DNA of 61,187 bases from Pseudobdellovibrionaceae bacterium (lineage in GTDB: Bacteria > Bdellovibrionota > Bdellovibrionia > Bdellovibrionales > UBA1609): positions 1-61,187 of the forward strand of contig JAMLIO010000010.1 of NCBI GenBank assembly GCA_023954155.1. The letters are read 5' to 3'. Under the pieces are notes generated by a model. It had not been told where the DNA came from. It worked only from the letters and a program-made list of their open reading frames with translations, and searched no databases. This document shows positions 45,966 to 54,040 of this stretch, in pieces; the first letter of the stretch is position 1, and each line of letters begins with the position of its first letter. The position numbers were made by a program, and so were the translations under genes.

Positions 45966-46846
45966 ACGCGCTTAGCCCTAGTTTTAAAGTACTTCAAAAT
46001 AGGTTTGTAAATGTCTGACTGAGAGCTAAGATGAATCACATCTAGCCCCGAAGCCCCTAGTATTTTATCTCTGGTCTGTCGTTTTTCTTTATAAAATTTG
46101 GTGAAAAGTGATTTCGCAGGAGCAAATCCACCATTCATAATTTCTGATTCTGTCTGATCAAAGTTCACAAATCTCATCGTTCCAAAATCTTGCAAACTGC
46201 TTTCGGTCTCTTCCGTGAGCACGCAGGCGATCACTTGATGCTTTTTGGTTAAAGATTGCAGGGCGATCTTGGCTTGTGCGATATTCAAAAAATCACTAAA
46301 AATAAATATAATTGATCTTTTCTTTTGGTATTTTAACAGCATCTCGCAGGATTCCACCAGACCTTGTGCTGTTCCTGACTCTGGTTCGGCGTTGATGATT
46401 TCACTGATCAATCTACGAATATGAACTTTGCCTTTTTTGGCAGGAATAAAATCTTTCATGACATTGGAGTATAAAATCAAACCCGAAAGATCGTTGCTCT
46501 TTTGTGCAGCCATAGCCAGTGCGGCGACCGAATACAAGGCCTGCTCCATTTTTAAATATTCTTTTGAACCCTGAAACATGGTGATATTGGTGTCCACCAG
46601 AAAATACGCATTGAGTTCTCGCTCTTCTTCGTACTGTTTCACGTAAGGCTTATTAGTTTTGGCAATCAAGGACCAACTGATGTTTCGCACATCATCACCA
46701 GGAACATATTCTCTGAAATCAGAAAAGGTCATCCCTTGGCCTTTCATAACAGCACGATAATTACCAAGCACCAGAGCATTGACCAATTTTTTGGTTTTAT
46801 ACTCTACGTGCCTGATCTTTCTAAGTACACGGTCCTCTTTATTCAC
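45962..46846 (-). CDS. DUF58 protein (VWA-like) of the MoxR/Bat operon
   Basis: The 294-residue cytoplasmic protein shows the DUF58 core motif YVPGDDVRNISWSLIAKT, followed by a VWA-like fold with AYFLVDTNITMF. DUF58 proteins nearly always follow moxR and are thought to be clients or adaptors of the MoxR AAA+ ATPase. It overlaps moxR by 4 nt (ATGA) and the next gene by 4 nt, so the whole set is translated as one unit. Confidence 0.9.
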   Translation of the reverse strand: MNKEDRVLRKIRHVEYKTKKLVNALVLGNYRAVMKGQGMTFSDFREYVPGDDVRNISWSLIAKTNKPYVKQYEEERELNAYFLVDTNITMFQGSKEYLKMEQALYSVAALAMAAQKSNDLSGLILYSNVMKDFIPAKKGKVHIRRLISEIINAEPESGTAQGLVESCEMLLKYQKKRSIIFIFSDFLNIAQAKIALQSLTKKHQVIACVLTEETESSLQDFGTMRFVNFDQTESEIMNGGFAPAKSLFTKFYKEKRQTRDKILGASGLDVIHLSSQSDIYKPILKYFKTRAKRV

Positions 46847-47826
46847 GACACCTCTACCTTAGAAAGCAAGGTGGCAATGACTTCATCACTCACAATGCCT
46901 TCCGCTTCGGCTTCAAAACTTAAAATTAACCTATGTCGCAACACACTTGTGGCCACACTCTTGACGTCTTCTGCCGTGACATAACCTCGACCACTTAAAA
47001 AAGCTTTGGCCTTCGCAGCTCTGGCCATCCCAATGGTGGCTCTAGGTGATGAGCCCACTTGGATCAGATTGCTTAAGCTTCCCAAGCCATAACTTTTAGG
47101 ATCACGAGTGGCTAGCACCACCTCTACAATGTATTTCGTTAATTTATCATCAATATAAATCTGATTCACATATTCTTTGCTACGCAAGAGCTGTTCGCGA
47201 TCTAAAACTTTTTGCACTTCAATCGAGTGCCCCGAAGACATTCTTTGCAAGATTCCTAATTCTTCGTCTTTGGTTGGATAACCCACAATAATTTTAAACA
47301 GAAAACGATCCATTTGTGCTTCAGGAAGCGGATATGTTCCTTCTTGCTCAATAGGGTTCTGTGTGGCCATCACTAAAAAAGGCTCTTCAAGTCGATAAGT
47401 TGTGTCGCCAATGGAAACCTGTTTTTCTGCCATACACTCTAAAAGAGCACTTTGCACTTTAGCTGGGGCTCTGTTGATCTCGTCAGCTAAAACAATATGA
47501 CAAAACACAGGTCCCTTTTTAGGCGAAAACTCTCCTGTCTTAGGATTAAAGATCATCGTTCCAATCAAATCCGATGGGAGTAAGTCTGGTGTAAATTGAA
47601 TTCGGTTAAAACTTAAATCTACAATTCGCGCCAAAGTGGAAATCGTTAAACTCTTGGCAAGTCCTGGAAGCCCTTCGATCAAAATATGTCCGCCCGTGAG
47701 CAGTCCAATCATGACAGCCTCAATCATATTCGTTTGACCAACGATCACTTTTTGAAACTCTTCCTGCACTCCTCGAAAGGCCTGAGCTTCTTTTTCTACC
47801 GCTGCATTTAGAACTGAAACATCCAT
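46843..47826 (-). CDS. moxR: MoxR-family AAA+ ATPase
   Basis: This 327-residue AAA+ ATPase heads the bat operon. Walker A is EGLPGLAKSLT and Walker B IVLADEINRAPAK. The sensor segment MATQNPIEQEGTYPLPEAQ and the arginine-finger region are typical. MoxR proteins act as chaperones for assembling VWA-domain complexes, which fits the two VWA proteins downstream. Six further genes follow with overlaps or tiny gaps as far as slt. It is divergent from the M48-like gene, with a 114-bp control region. Confidence 0.93.
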   Translation of the reverse strand: MDVSVLNAAVEKEAQAFRGVQEEFQKVIVGQTNMIEAVMIGLLTGGHILIEGLPGLAKSLTISTLARIVDLSFNRIQFTPDLLPSDLIGTMIFNPKTGEFSPKKGPVFCHIVLADEINRAPAKVQSALLECMAEKQVSIGDTTYRLEEPFLVMATQNPIEQEGTYPLPEAQMDRFLFKIIVGYPTKDEELGILQRMSSGHSIEVQKVLDREQLLRSKEYVNQIYIDDKLTKYIVEVVLATRDPKSYGLGSLSNLIQVGSSPRATIGMARAAKAKAFLSGRGYVTAEDVKSVATSVLRHRLILSFEAEAEGIVSDEVIATLLSKVEVS

Positions 47827-47940
47827 TTCCTTACTCTCCTTAAAATAACTATACTCGAACCAAAAACCATTCTATATTTTATATAACCATTTGATCAATG
47901 AACGATGTCTTGCGATTATGGTTTTTTATGAGGAGTCATC

Positions 47941-48804
47941 ATGAATGCAAACAAGCATTATGAGTTCAGCTTAAAACTTTTTGTAACACTAGCTATAGCT
48001 GCGGCCGCCTTCGTCATGAGCTGGTCTAGTTTTATTTTTGCGCTCTTTGCTTTGACTGTCTTTTGGGGACTTTACTCCAGAAATTCCACACGGTGGTTAC
48101 TTAGAACCCTAGACCTTGGTCCTGAATCCGAAGAGAACGATCTACTTTCACTGACTCAGCAGGCGCAACACTTAGCTCAAAAATATGGCATATCCACACC
48201 TAAGATCTATCGCATTCAACATCCACTACCTGTAGTGCTTGGTCTGGGTTCTGCCCGATCTCCTATTCTCGTCGTAAGTGCCCACTTTTTTGATAAGCTC
48301 TCACCCAGTGAACGTCTGGCTCTGCTAGAGGTGGCTATTTATAAAATTGAGTGCAACTTCACACGCTATACGGAATTTATCACACTGTTCAATTTGGCTC
48401 TGATTGAAATTGGTTCCAAAATGGACTTTTTAATTGTTTTGATTACAGGCATAAAAAATAAAAAAAATCATAACCGCAGAAATTACATTCTCTTCTCAAG
48501 ACTTTTTGCGATTTTAATCTATACCATAAATTCCATTTATGTCAGGACCTCTTTCTTTCTGAAAGTGGATGAAGCGGTCTATCACAATAACCCTTCGTTA
48601 TTACTGGCTTTAAAAAAAACCGAACTCTACACACCTACAGAATTTAAAAGTATGGAACCCTTACTCAGTCCTTTTAACTTTTCTAATTTTGCCACACAGA
48701 GCAACCTAGAAAAGCGGTTCCAAAAGCAACCCAGTTTAAAGCAACGAGTAGAGTTTTTGCAAAAAGACAAAAACCTTATGATGGAAAGTTTGACCTTTTC
48801 CTGA
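47941..48804 (+). CDS. M48-like membrane protein lacking the HExxH zinc motif
   Basis: The 287-residue protein has two N-terminal membrane helices (about 10-45) and a segment that reads like an M48/HtpX peptidase: YGISTPKIYRIQHPLPVVLGLGSARSP... then ILVVSAHFFDKLSPSERLALL. Where M48 enzymes have HExxH the sequence is EVAIYKIE, and no substitute zinc ligands are seen. A further membrane pair follows. It is likely a pseudopeptidase with a structural or regulatory role. It begins 9 bp after GAGGAG and is divergent from moxR. Confidence 0.65.
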   Translation: MNANKHYEFSLKLFVTLAIAAAAFVMSWSSFIFALFALTVFWGLYSRNSTRWLLRTLDLGPESEENDLLSLTQQAQHLAQKYGISTPKIYRIQHPLPVVLGLGSARSPILVVSAHFFDKLSPSERLALLEVAIYKIECNFTRYTEFITLFNLALIEIGSKMDFLIVLITGIKNKKNHNRRNYILFSRLFAILIYTINSIYVRTSFFLKVDEAVYHNNPSLLLALKKTELYTPTEFKSMEPLLSPFNFSNFATQSNLEKRFQKQPSLKQRVEFLQKDKNLMMESLTFS

Positions 48805-48839
48805 GCAAGTTTTAAAAATAACTTTGCTAAGGAGGTTTC

Positions 48840-49100
48840 ATGGACGCCAATTTTTCAACTCTTGTCATGTCTCTAGGCTCATCAACAATGATTGCCTTAG
48901 GTCAAATTCCCGATCCCAATACAGGTCACGCCAGTACAGACCTTAAGGTGGCTCAATTTAATATAGACCTTTTGCAAGTTTTAAAAGAAAAGACCTCGGG
49001 GAATCTCACTGAAGAGGAAAATAAATTTCTCACAGCTTTACTTTCTGATTTGCAGATGCAGTATTTAGATAAGAAAAAAAATGCAACTGCAAACAATTAA
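48840..49100 (+). CDS. DUF1844 family protein
   Basis: This 86-residue protein matches the short DUF1844 pattern: NFSTLVMSLGSSTMIALGQIPDP, the helix AQFNIDLLQVLKEKTSGNLTEEE and the ending LLSDLQMQYL. The function of the family is not known. A perfect Shine-Dalgarno (AAGGAGG) precedes the ATG, and the gene lies between the M48-like gene (35 bp) and a DegP-type protease gene (47 bp). Confidence 0.85.
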   Translation: MDANFSTLVMSLGSSTMIALGQIPDPNTGHASTDLKVAQFNIDLLQVLKEKTSGNLTEEENKFLTALLSDLQMQYLDKKKNATANN

Positions 49101-49147
49101 AAGCATTTAAAATTTCACATATACAATATTTAAATCGGAGGCCAATT

Positions 49148-50593
49148 ATGACTTACAGATTCTTTAGTTTTATTGCTGTCATACTTTTTTCCGTGGCTTG
49201 TCATGCTCAGAAACAGTCTGAGGTTTTACAAGCCGAAAAGATTCAACTCCCCAAAGTAGAAGATGGTCAGCCCTTACCCTCAAATCTGTTCATTGAATTA
49301 GCTAAAAAGACCAACCCCAGTGTGGTGAACATCTATACCGAAACTCGCCCGAAGTTTAATCAAGGACAAGTTCCTGATTCCTTAAACTTTTTCTTTGAGC
49401 AATTTTTTGGTGCACCCAGAGGCTCTTTCCAAAATCCACAGATTCGACCCATGCAATCCTTAGGGACTGGCTTTGTGATTCGTAATGACGGTTTAATTTT
49501 AACCAATGCCCACGTTGTAGATAAAGCCGACACCATCAAAGTGAAGTTTCAAAACGATGAAACAGAACACATCGCCAAACTGATCGGCAGCGACGCTAAA
49601 ACTGATGTGGCCCTTCTTAAAATTGATACTAAAAATAAATTGGCCGCTTTAAAACTTGGTGACAGCAGTCAATTGCAAGTGGGTGAATGGGTTGCGGCTT
49701 TTGGTAACCCCTATGGACACAGCAACACCATCACTAAAGGGATCGTGTCAGCATTAGAAAGAGACTCTGGAGGTCTTAATTTATTTCCCTTCATTCAAAC
49801 TGATGCCAGCATTAACCCTGGAAACTCTGGTGGCCCCTTGGTCAATATGAAGGGTGAAGTTGTGGGAATGAACACCGCTATTGATGCCCGCGCACAAGGA
49901 ATTGGGTTTTCTATTCCTATTAACAACGTCAAACAGCTCTTGTCTGAACTTGAAAAAACAGGAACCGTTCAACGCGGATTTTTAGGCATTGAAATGCACG
50001 GACTAGATGAGAGCATTGCCGCCTCTCTTAAGCTTCCCAATACAAAAGGTGCACTTGTGGCCAATGTGATGCCTGACTCTCCTGCAGAAAAAGCAGGTAT
50101 AAAACCCTATGATGTCATCGTGGAGTTTAATGGACAAAAGATTGAATCTCCCAACGACATACAAAGAGCTGTGGCCTCTACACCCGTAGGACGCGCTTCT
50201 AAAGTGAAAGTGCTTCGTAATGGCAAATCCAACACATTAAGTGTCATCATCGGCAGTTCTGCAAAAAGTGTGGCTCAAAATGAACCCACACCCAATGCCC
50301 CTCAAAAGCAACAAAGTCTTGCCTTAAAAGATTTTGGTTTAAGCGTCAGTCTGCTCGACAATTCTCTTTTGAATCGTTTTGGGTTATCACCTAACACACA
50401 AGGCATTTTGGTCACAGGCGTTGATCCCTACTCGCCTGCATTCAAAGCTGATCTTAGGGCTGGGGATGTCATTCTGGAACTTAACCGCAGTAAAGTGACC
50501 ACCGTGTCTGACTTTCAAAAGCGTTTGCAAGATAAAAACTTACTTCGCATTCAAAGAGACAGTCGCACTTTACTGACCTTAATGTCTAAATAA
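49148..50593 (+). CDS. degP: DegP/HtrA-type periplasmic serine protease
   Basis: The 481-residue protein has a signal sequence ending near ACHAQ, a trypsin-like domain with the catalytic triad (His in LTNAHVVDKAD, Asp in KTDVALLKID, Ser in NPGNSGGPLVN) and two PDZ domains (about 265-360 and 385-475; GFLGIEMHGL, GILVTGVDPYSPAF). It degrades or refolds damaged envelope proteins. The signal region FSVAC might instead be a lipobox, so lipid anchoring is possible. It follows DUF1844. Confidence 0.95.
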   Translation: MTYRFFSFIAVILFSVACHAQKQSEVLQAEKIQLPKVEDGQPLPSNLFIELAKKTNPSVVNIYTETRPKFNQGQVPDSLNFFFEQFFGAPRGSFQNPQIRPMQSLGTGFVIRNDGLILTNAHVVDKADTIKVKFQNDETEHIAKLIGSDAKTDVALLKIDTKNKLAALKLGDSSQLQVGEWVAAFGNPYGHSNTITKGIVSALERDSGGLNLFPFIQTDASINPGNSGGPLVNMKGEVVGMNTAIDARAQGIGFSIPINNVKQLLSELEKTGTVQRGFLGIEMHGLDESIAASLKLPNTKGALVANVMPDSPAEKAGIKPYDVIVEFNGQKIESPNDIQRAVASTPVGRASKVKVLRNGKSNTLSVIIGSSAKSVAQNEPTPNAPQKQQSLALKDFGLSVSLLDNSLLNRFGLSPNTQGILVTGVDPYSPAFKADLRAGDVILELNRSKVTTVSDFQKRLQDKNLLRIQRDSRTLLTLMSK

Positions 50594-50644
50594 GTCTTTA
50601 AAATATTTTAAAGTTACAACTCTTAACTACTTGTTCTACACAGT

Positions 50645-50671
50645 AAGAGCATCAATGATGATGATGCTCTT
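50645..50671. terminator. Hairpin at the degP/PCuAC convergence
   Basis: AAGAGCATCA (50645-50654), a 7-nt loop and TGATGCTCTT (50662-50671) make a 10-bp stem. It covers the last four histidine codons and the stop of the PCuAC gene. It could terminate the convergent degP transcript. The T-run after it is short. Confidence 0.5.
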
Positions 50672-51260
50672 TGTTGGGCTTTTGAGCGGTCTCTCTAGGT
50701 TGCATATTGAAATGCAGCAGAAGGTTTTGAGTACCATCACTAAAAGTGATCTTGACCTTTTCAGAGTCTTTGAATTTTTTAAGAGGATCAAAAAGCATAA
50801 TATGGTTACCGCCTGGCTTTAACTCGAAGGTCTCATTGACCCCTAGCTTTAAAGACTCCACCTTTTGCATCTTCATCATTCCATTCTTTTCGAGGGTCTC
50901 ATGCAGTTCAACAGCTTTAAACCCTTGGGCACTGACAATTTTTAGATTGAGTTCTTTATTCCCCACATTTTTAAGCGTACCGTAACCCGCAGTCACCCTC
51001 ACACCATCTAAAGGTAAATACACAATCCCCTGCTCGACGGCCAACTTGGTCTGCCCGCGAACGTTGGCGTTGGCGTTGGCGTTGGCGTTGGCGTTGGCGT
51101 TGGCGTTGGCGTTGGCGTTGGCGTTGGCGTTGGCGTTGGCGTTGGCGTTGGCGTTGGCGTTGGCGTTGGCGACGGTCAGCATAGAGGTCACCCACAACAT
51201 GCTGGCAAGAACAATCATACTTTTGGTGTTTATCGTTATCACTTTTTTTACTTTGATCAT
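50652..51260 (-). CDS. PCu(A)C copper chaperone with (Ala-Asn)18 repeat after the signal peptide
   Basis: The 202-residue exported protein contains the PCu(A)C copper motif: His in ELHETL, GMMKM, then LKPGGNHIML with the later His and Met ligands. Such proteins deliver Cu(I) to the CuA centre of cytochrome oxidase, often with SCO, whose gene lies directly upstream here and touches this one. After a hydrophobic signal (residues 15-30) come 36 residues of strictly alternating Ala-Asn (31-66), coded by an 18-copy hexanucleotide repeat. The C-terminus is EHHHH, an extra metal-binding tail. Each A-N-A could serve as a signal-peptidase site. Confidence 0.88.
   Translation of the reverse strand: MIKVKKVITINTKSMIVLASMLWVTSMLTVANANANANANANANANANANANANANANANANANANVRGQTKLAVEQGIVYLPLDGVRVTAGYGTLKNVGNKELNLKIVSAQGFKAVELHETLEKNGMMKMQKVESLKLGVNETFELKPGGNHIMLFDPLKKFKDSEKVKITFSDGTQNLLLHFNMQPRETAQKPNKEHHHH
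51063..51170. repeat. Perfect tandem repeat, (GTTGGC)18
   Basis: Eighteen identical, uninterrupted copies of the hexamer GTTGGC (GCCAAC on the coding strand) fill 108 bp. They encode Ala-Asn repeats in the PCuAC gene. Because the unit is two codons, gain or loss of copies keeps the reading frame and only changes the length of the repeat. The perfection of all copies suggests recent expansion by slippage. Confidence 0.98.
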
Positions 51261-51865
51261 TATAATTTCGCCCTAATCATTTTAAAAACTTCATCTGCGT
51301 CTCTGGGGTTGGGAATAGTGCTCACCACCATGCCTTTGGAGTTTAAAAAATACAGTCTATCAGTATGTGAAATCGAATATCCTAAATAAGAACTTGGATC
51401 TTTCTCGAGTAAATAGCTGGAGTAAAATTGCGACACTGTTTTTTTAAGCTGCTCTTCACTTCCACTGAGTCCTACAAATTCAGAAAAAAACTGCTCGGCA
51501 TAATTGGCCACCTCCGTGTCAGTGTCATTTTCATGATCTACACTGACAAAGACCAACTGAACTTTTTGAAGCTCTTTTTCACTCAGTTTTTGAAAGGCTT
51601 GCGCGGCCACGCTCAGACTCATAGGACAGACATCAGGACATTTTGCGTAGCCAATGTATAAAACATTAAGTTTCTTAGTGTGGTCTGAAAAACTCCAAGG
51701 CTGATCACGAAAAGAAAGTGTGAAGTCTCCGCCATAGCTGGGTTCGGTCTGCCCCCGCATCACTTCCATCATCACAAAAACCAATATGGCCGCCAAAAAT
51801 GCCGAGACACCTAAGGCCTGCAGAATGTACTTGATTGAAATCTTTTGCGAAGAGGATGTGTTCAT
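51260..51865 (-). CDS. SCO1/SenC/PrrC-type copper metallochaperone
   Basis: The 201-residue protein has an N-terminal membrane anchor (YILQALGVSAFLAAILVFV) and a thioredoxin-like domain with the copper ligands CPDVC in GYAKCPDVCPMS and the distant His in YSISHTDRLYFL. SCO proteins reduce and metallate the CuA site of cytochrome c oxidase. The gene touches the PCuAC gene downstream (1-bp overlap), a common pairing for CuA assembly. No oxidase subunit genes lie in the window. Confidence 0.93.
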   Translation of the reverse strand: MNTSSSQKISIKYILQALGVSAFLAAILVFVMMEVMRGQTEPSYGGDFTLSFRDQPWSFSDHTKKLNVLYIGYAKCPDVCPMSLSVAAQAFQKLSEKELQKVQLVFVSVDHENDTDTEVANYAEQFFSEFVGLSGSEEQLKKTVSQFYSSYLLEKDPSSYLGYSISHTDRLYFLNSKGMVVSTIPNPRDADEVFKMIRAKL

Positions 51866-51942
51866 ACTGTTAAAAGCTAAACCTTATTTCGCAGGGAATC
51901 TCAACTGAATGACAGGTAATGCAACACATTGTCATCCTCTTG

Positions 51943-52494
51943 TCAGTGGTGACCATGATGATGAGAGTCTCCGCCCCCATGACTGTGAGGGTTTCCATGT
52001 CCCGAAGGGGCTTCAGAGTCTTCCAGCACATCTAAGGCAAAAGTTTGAGTTTCAAAAGTTCCGTCTGCACCGATCAAAGTGAGGCGAACTTCCCAATCCC
52101 CACCCATAACAAAATAGATGTTAGACACTTCATACACTCCGATAAGAGCCTTTCCGTTTTCATCCACAAGATTTTGCACCAACGTAGGCGCAGACCCGTG
52201 GTTCATACTGGGCATCCACAGCACCACCTCAAAATCACCACTTGGACTCACTGACGAATGATCTAAAGCACTCTTCCATTCTACTCTTAGACGAGACTCC
52301 GCACCTACGACAGGTCCCAACTCCCACATCACATGGGCGTGCACGCCTGCCTGTGCAAAAGTCAGATGCACCATAGGAGCAGAAGAACTTGGCGCATGCA
52401 CGTGTCCACTATGAGCCAAAACCTGACCTATAAAAACTCCCCAGACTACAGTCATTGCCAGAATTGCTCTTACACACACCTTTGAAATTTTCAT
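51943..52494 (-). CDS. YtkA-like periplasmic protein with Met/His motifs
   Basis: The 183-residue protein has a signal peptide (MKISKVCVRAILAMTVV... ending VLAHS), then a beta-sandwich with VVLWMPSMNHGSAPT and IYFVMGGDWEVRLTL, the pattern of the YtkA/FixH-like family. The start of the mature protein (HSGHVHA) and its end (GNPHSHGGGDSHHHGHH) are rich in histidine, suggesting copper or zinc binding. GGAG precedes the ATG at 52494, so the nine extra upstream codons are rejected. It heads a unit with SCO and PCuAC and is divergent from a related gene. Confidence 0.75.
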   Translation of the reverse strand: MKISKVCVRAILAMTVVWGVFIGQVLAHSGHVHAPSSSAPMVHLTFAQAGVHAHVMWELGPVVGAESRLRVEWKSALDHSSVSPSGDFEVVLWMPSMNHGSAPTLVQNLVDENGKALIGVYEVSNIYFVMGGDWEVRLTLIGADGTFETQTFALDVLEDSEAPSGHGNPHSHGGGDSHHHGHH

Positions 52495-52651
52495 TTCCAC
52501 TCCTTTAAGCTCTTTTAACATAAACGTTTTGTGTGATTTAGCGTAATTTTTGCATTAGGACGAGTCTTTTTCATAGGCCGCAACATCATGTTGCACTTTC
52601 TATCCTTTAAACCCTATGTTACAGCTTGAACCACAGCTCACGAGGGAGTTT

Positions 52652-53140
52652 ATGACTCGGTCTATTTTATTGTTCTTGTTTATCACATTCGGGCTATCTG
52701 GGTGCGCAGATCGTAAATATGAAGTCGTTCAAAACGATGGCTCTAGAGCTCACCAAGTTACAGCCCCAGGCTCAGATGAGGACAGTTACGATACAGAAAA
52801 ATGCACTTTGAGATTTAAAAATTCCGATCTTTGTCTTCTTTGGACATGGGAGTCCCTCCCAACACCTCAAAACCCTGGGGTTCTTACTTTTAAAATCACT
52901 CGAGAAAATCTTTTAGATGGCACGCCCATTCCTGTGGACATTTCTACGCTGCCCGCAGTGGTCTTATGGATGCCCAGTATGAATCATGGCTCTACACCTA
53001 CCCAAGTTGAACAGGTGGACACAGGAAGCTTCAGAGCTACTCACGTGTTTTTTATTATGCCTGGTGAATGGGACATCCGTTTTCAAATCAAAGAGGGAAT
53101 GCAGGTTCAAGATGAAGCCGTTCTTACTCTTATCATTTAA
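52652..53140 (+). CDS. YtkA-like lipoprotein sharing the MPSMNHGS motif
   Basis: The 162-residue protein begins MTRSILLFLFITFGLSGC, a clear lipoprotein signal. Its C-terminal domain includes VVLWMPSMNHGSTPT and VFFIMPGEWDIRFQI, nearly the same as in the divergent neighbour, so the two are probably paralogues. Two further cysteines (KCTLRF, DLCLLW) could form a disulfide. The start has GAGGGAG upstream, 12 codons inside the open frame. It overlaps the next gene by 29 bp. The function is unknown, with copper handling suggested by the neighbourhood. Confidence 0.75.
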   Translation: MTRSILLFLFITFGLSGCADRKYEVVQNDGSRAHQVTAPGSDEDSYDTEKCTLRFKNSDLCLLWTWESLPTPQNPGVLTFKITRENLLDGTPIPVDISTLPAVVLWMPSMNHGSTPTQVEQVDTGSFRATHVFFIMPGEWDIRFQIKEGMQVQDEAVLTLII

Positions 53141-54020
53141 TGTAGCATTACATTTTTTTCTAAGCACTTCCGAGGCCTTTGCCGCCGCCTGCTGTGGAGG
53201 AGGCTTTGCTGCACCCTCTATCATTTCTGGTGATGAAAAGGCGCAATTTACAAGCTCTTACTCTTTTACTGATGTGGTCATCAACACTGTGGATGCCCGA
53301 GGAATTTGGCGCAAGTGGGACGAGAAGCAAAGCGTGATGGTGATGCAACTCGAAGGGGCGCACTTAGTTTCAGATCGCTGGCAAGTAGGAGCCGTTGTGC
53401 CCGTCATCCAACGCTCTTACATGGGACAGCAGTATTCGGGGCTGGGAGATGTGTCTGTTTCCTTAGGATACGAATATTTAACCGATTGGGACTATAACCC
53501 TCTCAAACCCAAAGGCATTGGTTTTTTACAACTCACCCTACCCACAGGAAAATCCCGCGCAGAATCAGAAGTGGGAGGACTAGACAGTCGTGGCAATGGG
53601 TTTTGGTCTATAGGAGCAGGAACCCTTTTGACTAAAACCTTAGGAGCCTTTGATGTCTTTGGACTTGCAAGTCTACGTCACTCTTTTGCTAAAGATACCA
53701 CTAATTCCTATTTACAGGGCACCCTTCATCCAGGATGGGGAGGAAGTCTAGGCATAGGAGCAGGTTATAATCTTAAAGCTTTTAGGGTAGGCACTTCTCT
53801 GACATGGTTTTATGAAGACCCTATTGATATCGATGGTACAACTTCCTATATGGGTTCTGTAGAGCGATATGCGACAGCCATGTTTTCTGTAAGCTATTTA
53901 AGTTCTACACAGTGGGCCACAACTGTCAGTTACCTAGATCAAACACTATTTGGCTCACCCATCAATACTAGTCTTGGCAGAACAGTGTCTGTTCTGATAC
54001 AAAAGAAATGGAATCGATAA
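53112..54020 (+). CDS. Outer-membrane beta-barrel protein of the copper-handling cluster
   Basis: The 302-residue protein has a signal peptide (MKPFLLLSFNVALHFFLSTSEAF) followed at once by AACCGGG, two adjacent cysteines near the mature N-terminus. The remainder is rich in alternating aromatic strands and short turns (WQVGAVVPVIQRSY, GIGFLQLTLPTGKSR, TAMFSVSYLSSTQW), consistent with a transporter-like barrel of about 12 strands. The C-terminus is KKWNR rather than Phe. It overlaps the lipoprotein gene, so the two are coexpressed. The vicinal Cys may bind copper, but this is inference. Confidence 0.7.
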   Translation: MKPFLLLSFNVALHFFLSTSEAFAAACCGGGFAAPSIISGDEKAQFTSSYSFTDVVINTVDARGIWRKWDEKQSVMVMQLEGAHLVSDRWQVGAVVPVIQRSYMGQQYSGLGDVSVSLGYEYLTDWDYNPLKPKGIGFLQLTLPTGKSRAESEVGGLDSRGNGFWSIGAGTLLTKTLGAFDVFGLASLRHSFAKDTTNSYLQGTLHPGWGGSLGIGAGYNLKAFRVGTSLTWFYEDPIDIDGTTSYMGSVERYATAMFSVSYLSSTQWATTVSYLDQTLFGSPINTSLGRTVSVLIQKKWNR

Positions 54021-54040
54021 CCTTTAAGGGAGGGATGACC

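Noticed and set aside
51063-51170. CRISPR array
   Set aside because: The repeats are 6 bp and contiguous, without spacers, and no cas genes are present.
51046-51276. Plus-strand frame encoding a long Ala-Leu repeat
   Set aside because: It is the complementary reading of the GTTGGC repeat inside the PCuAC gene, with no ribosome site or domain. The minus-strand gene has a recognisable copper motif.
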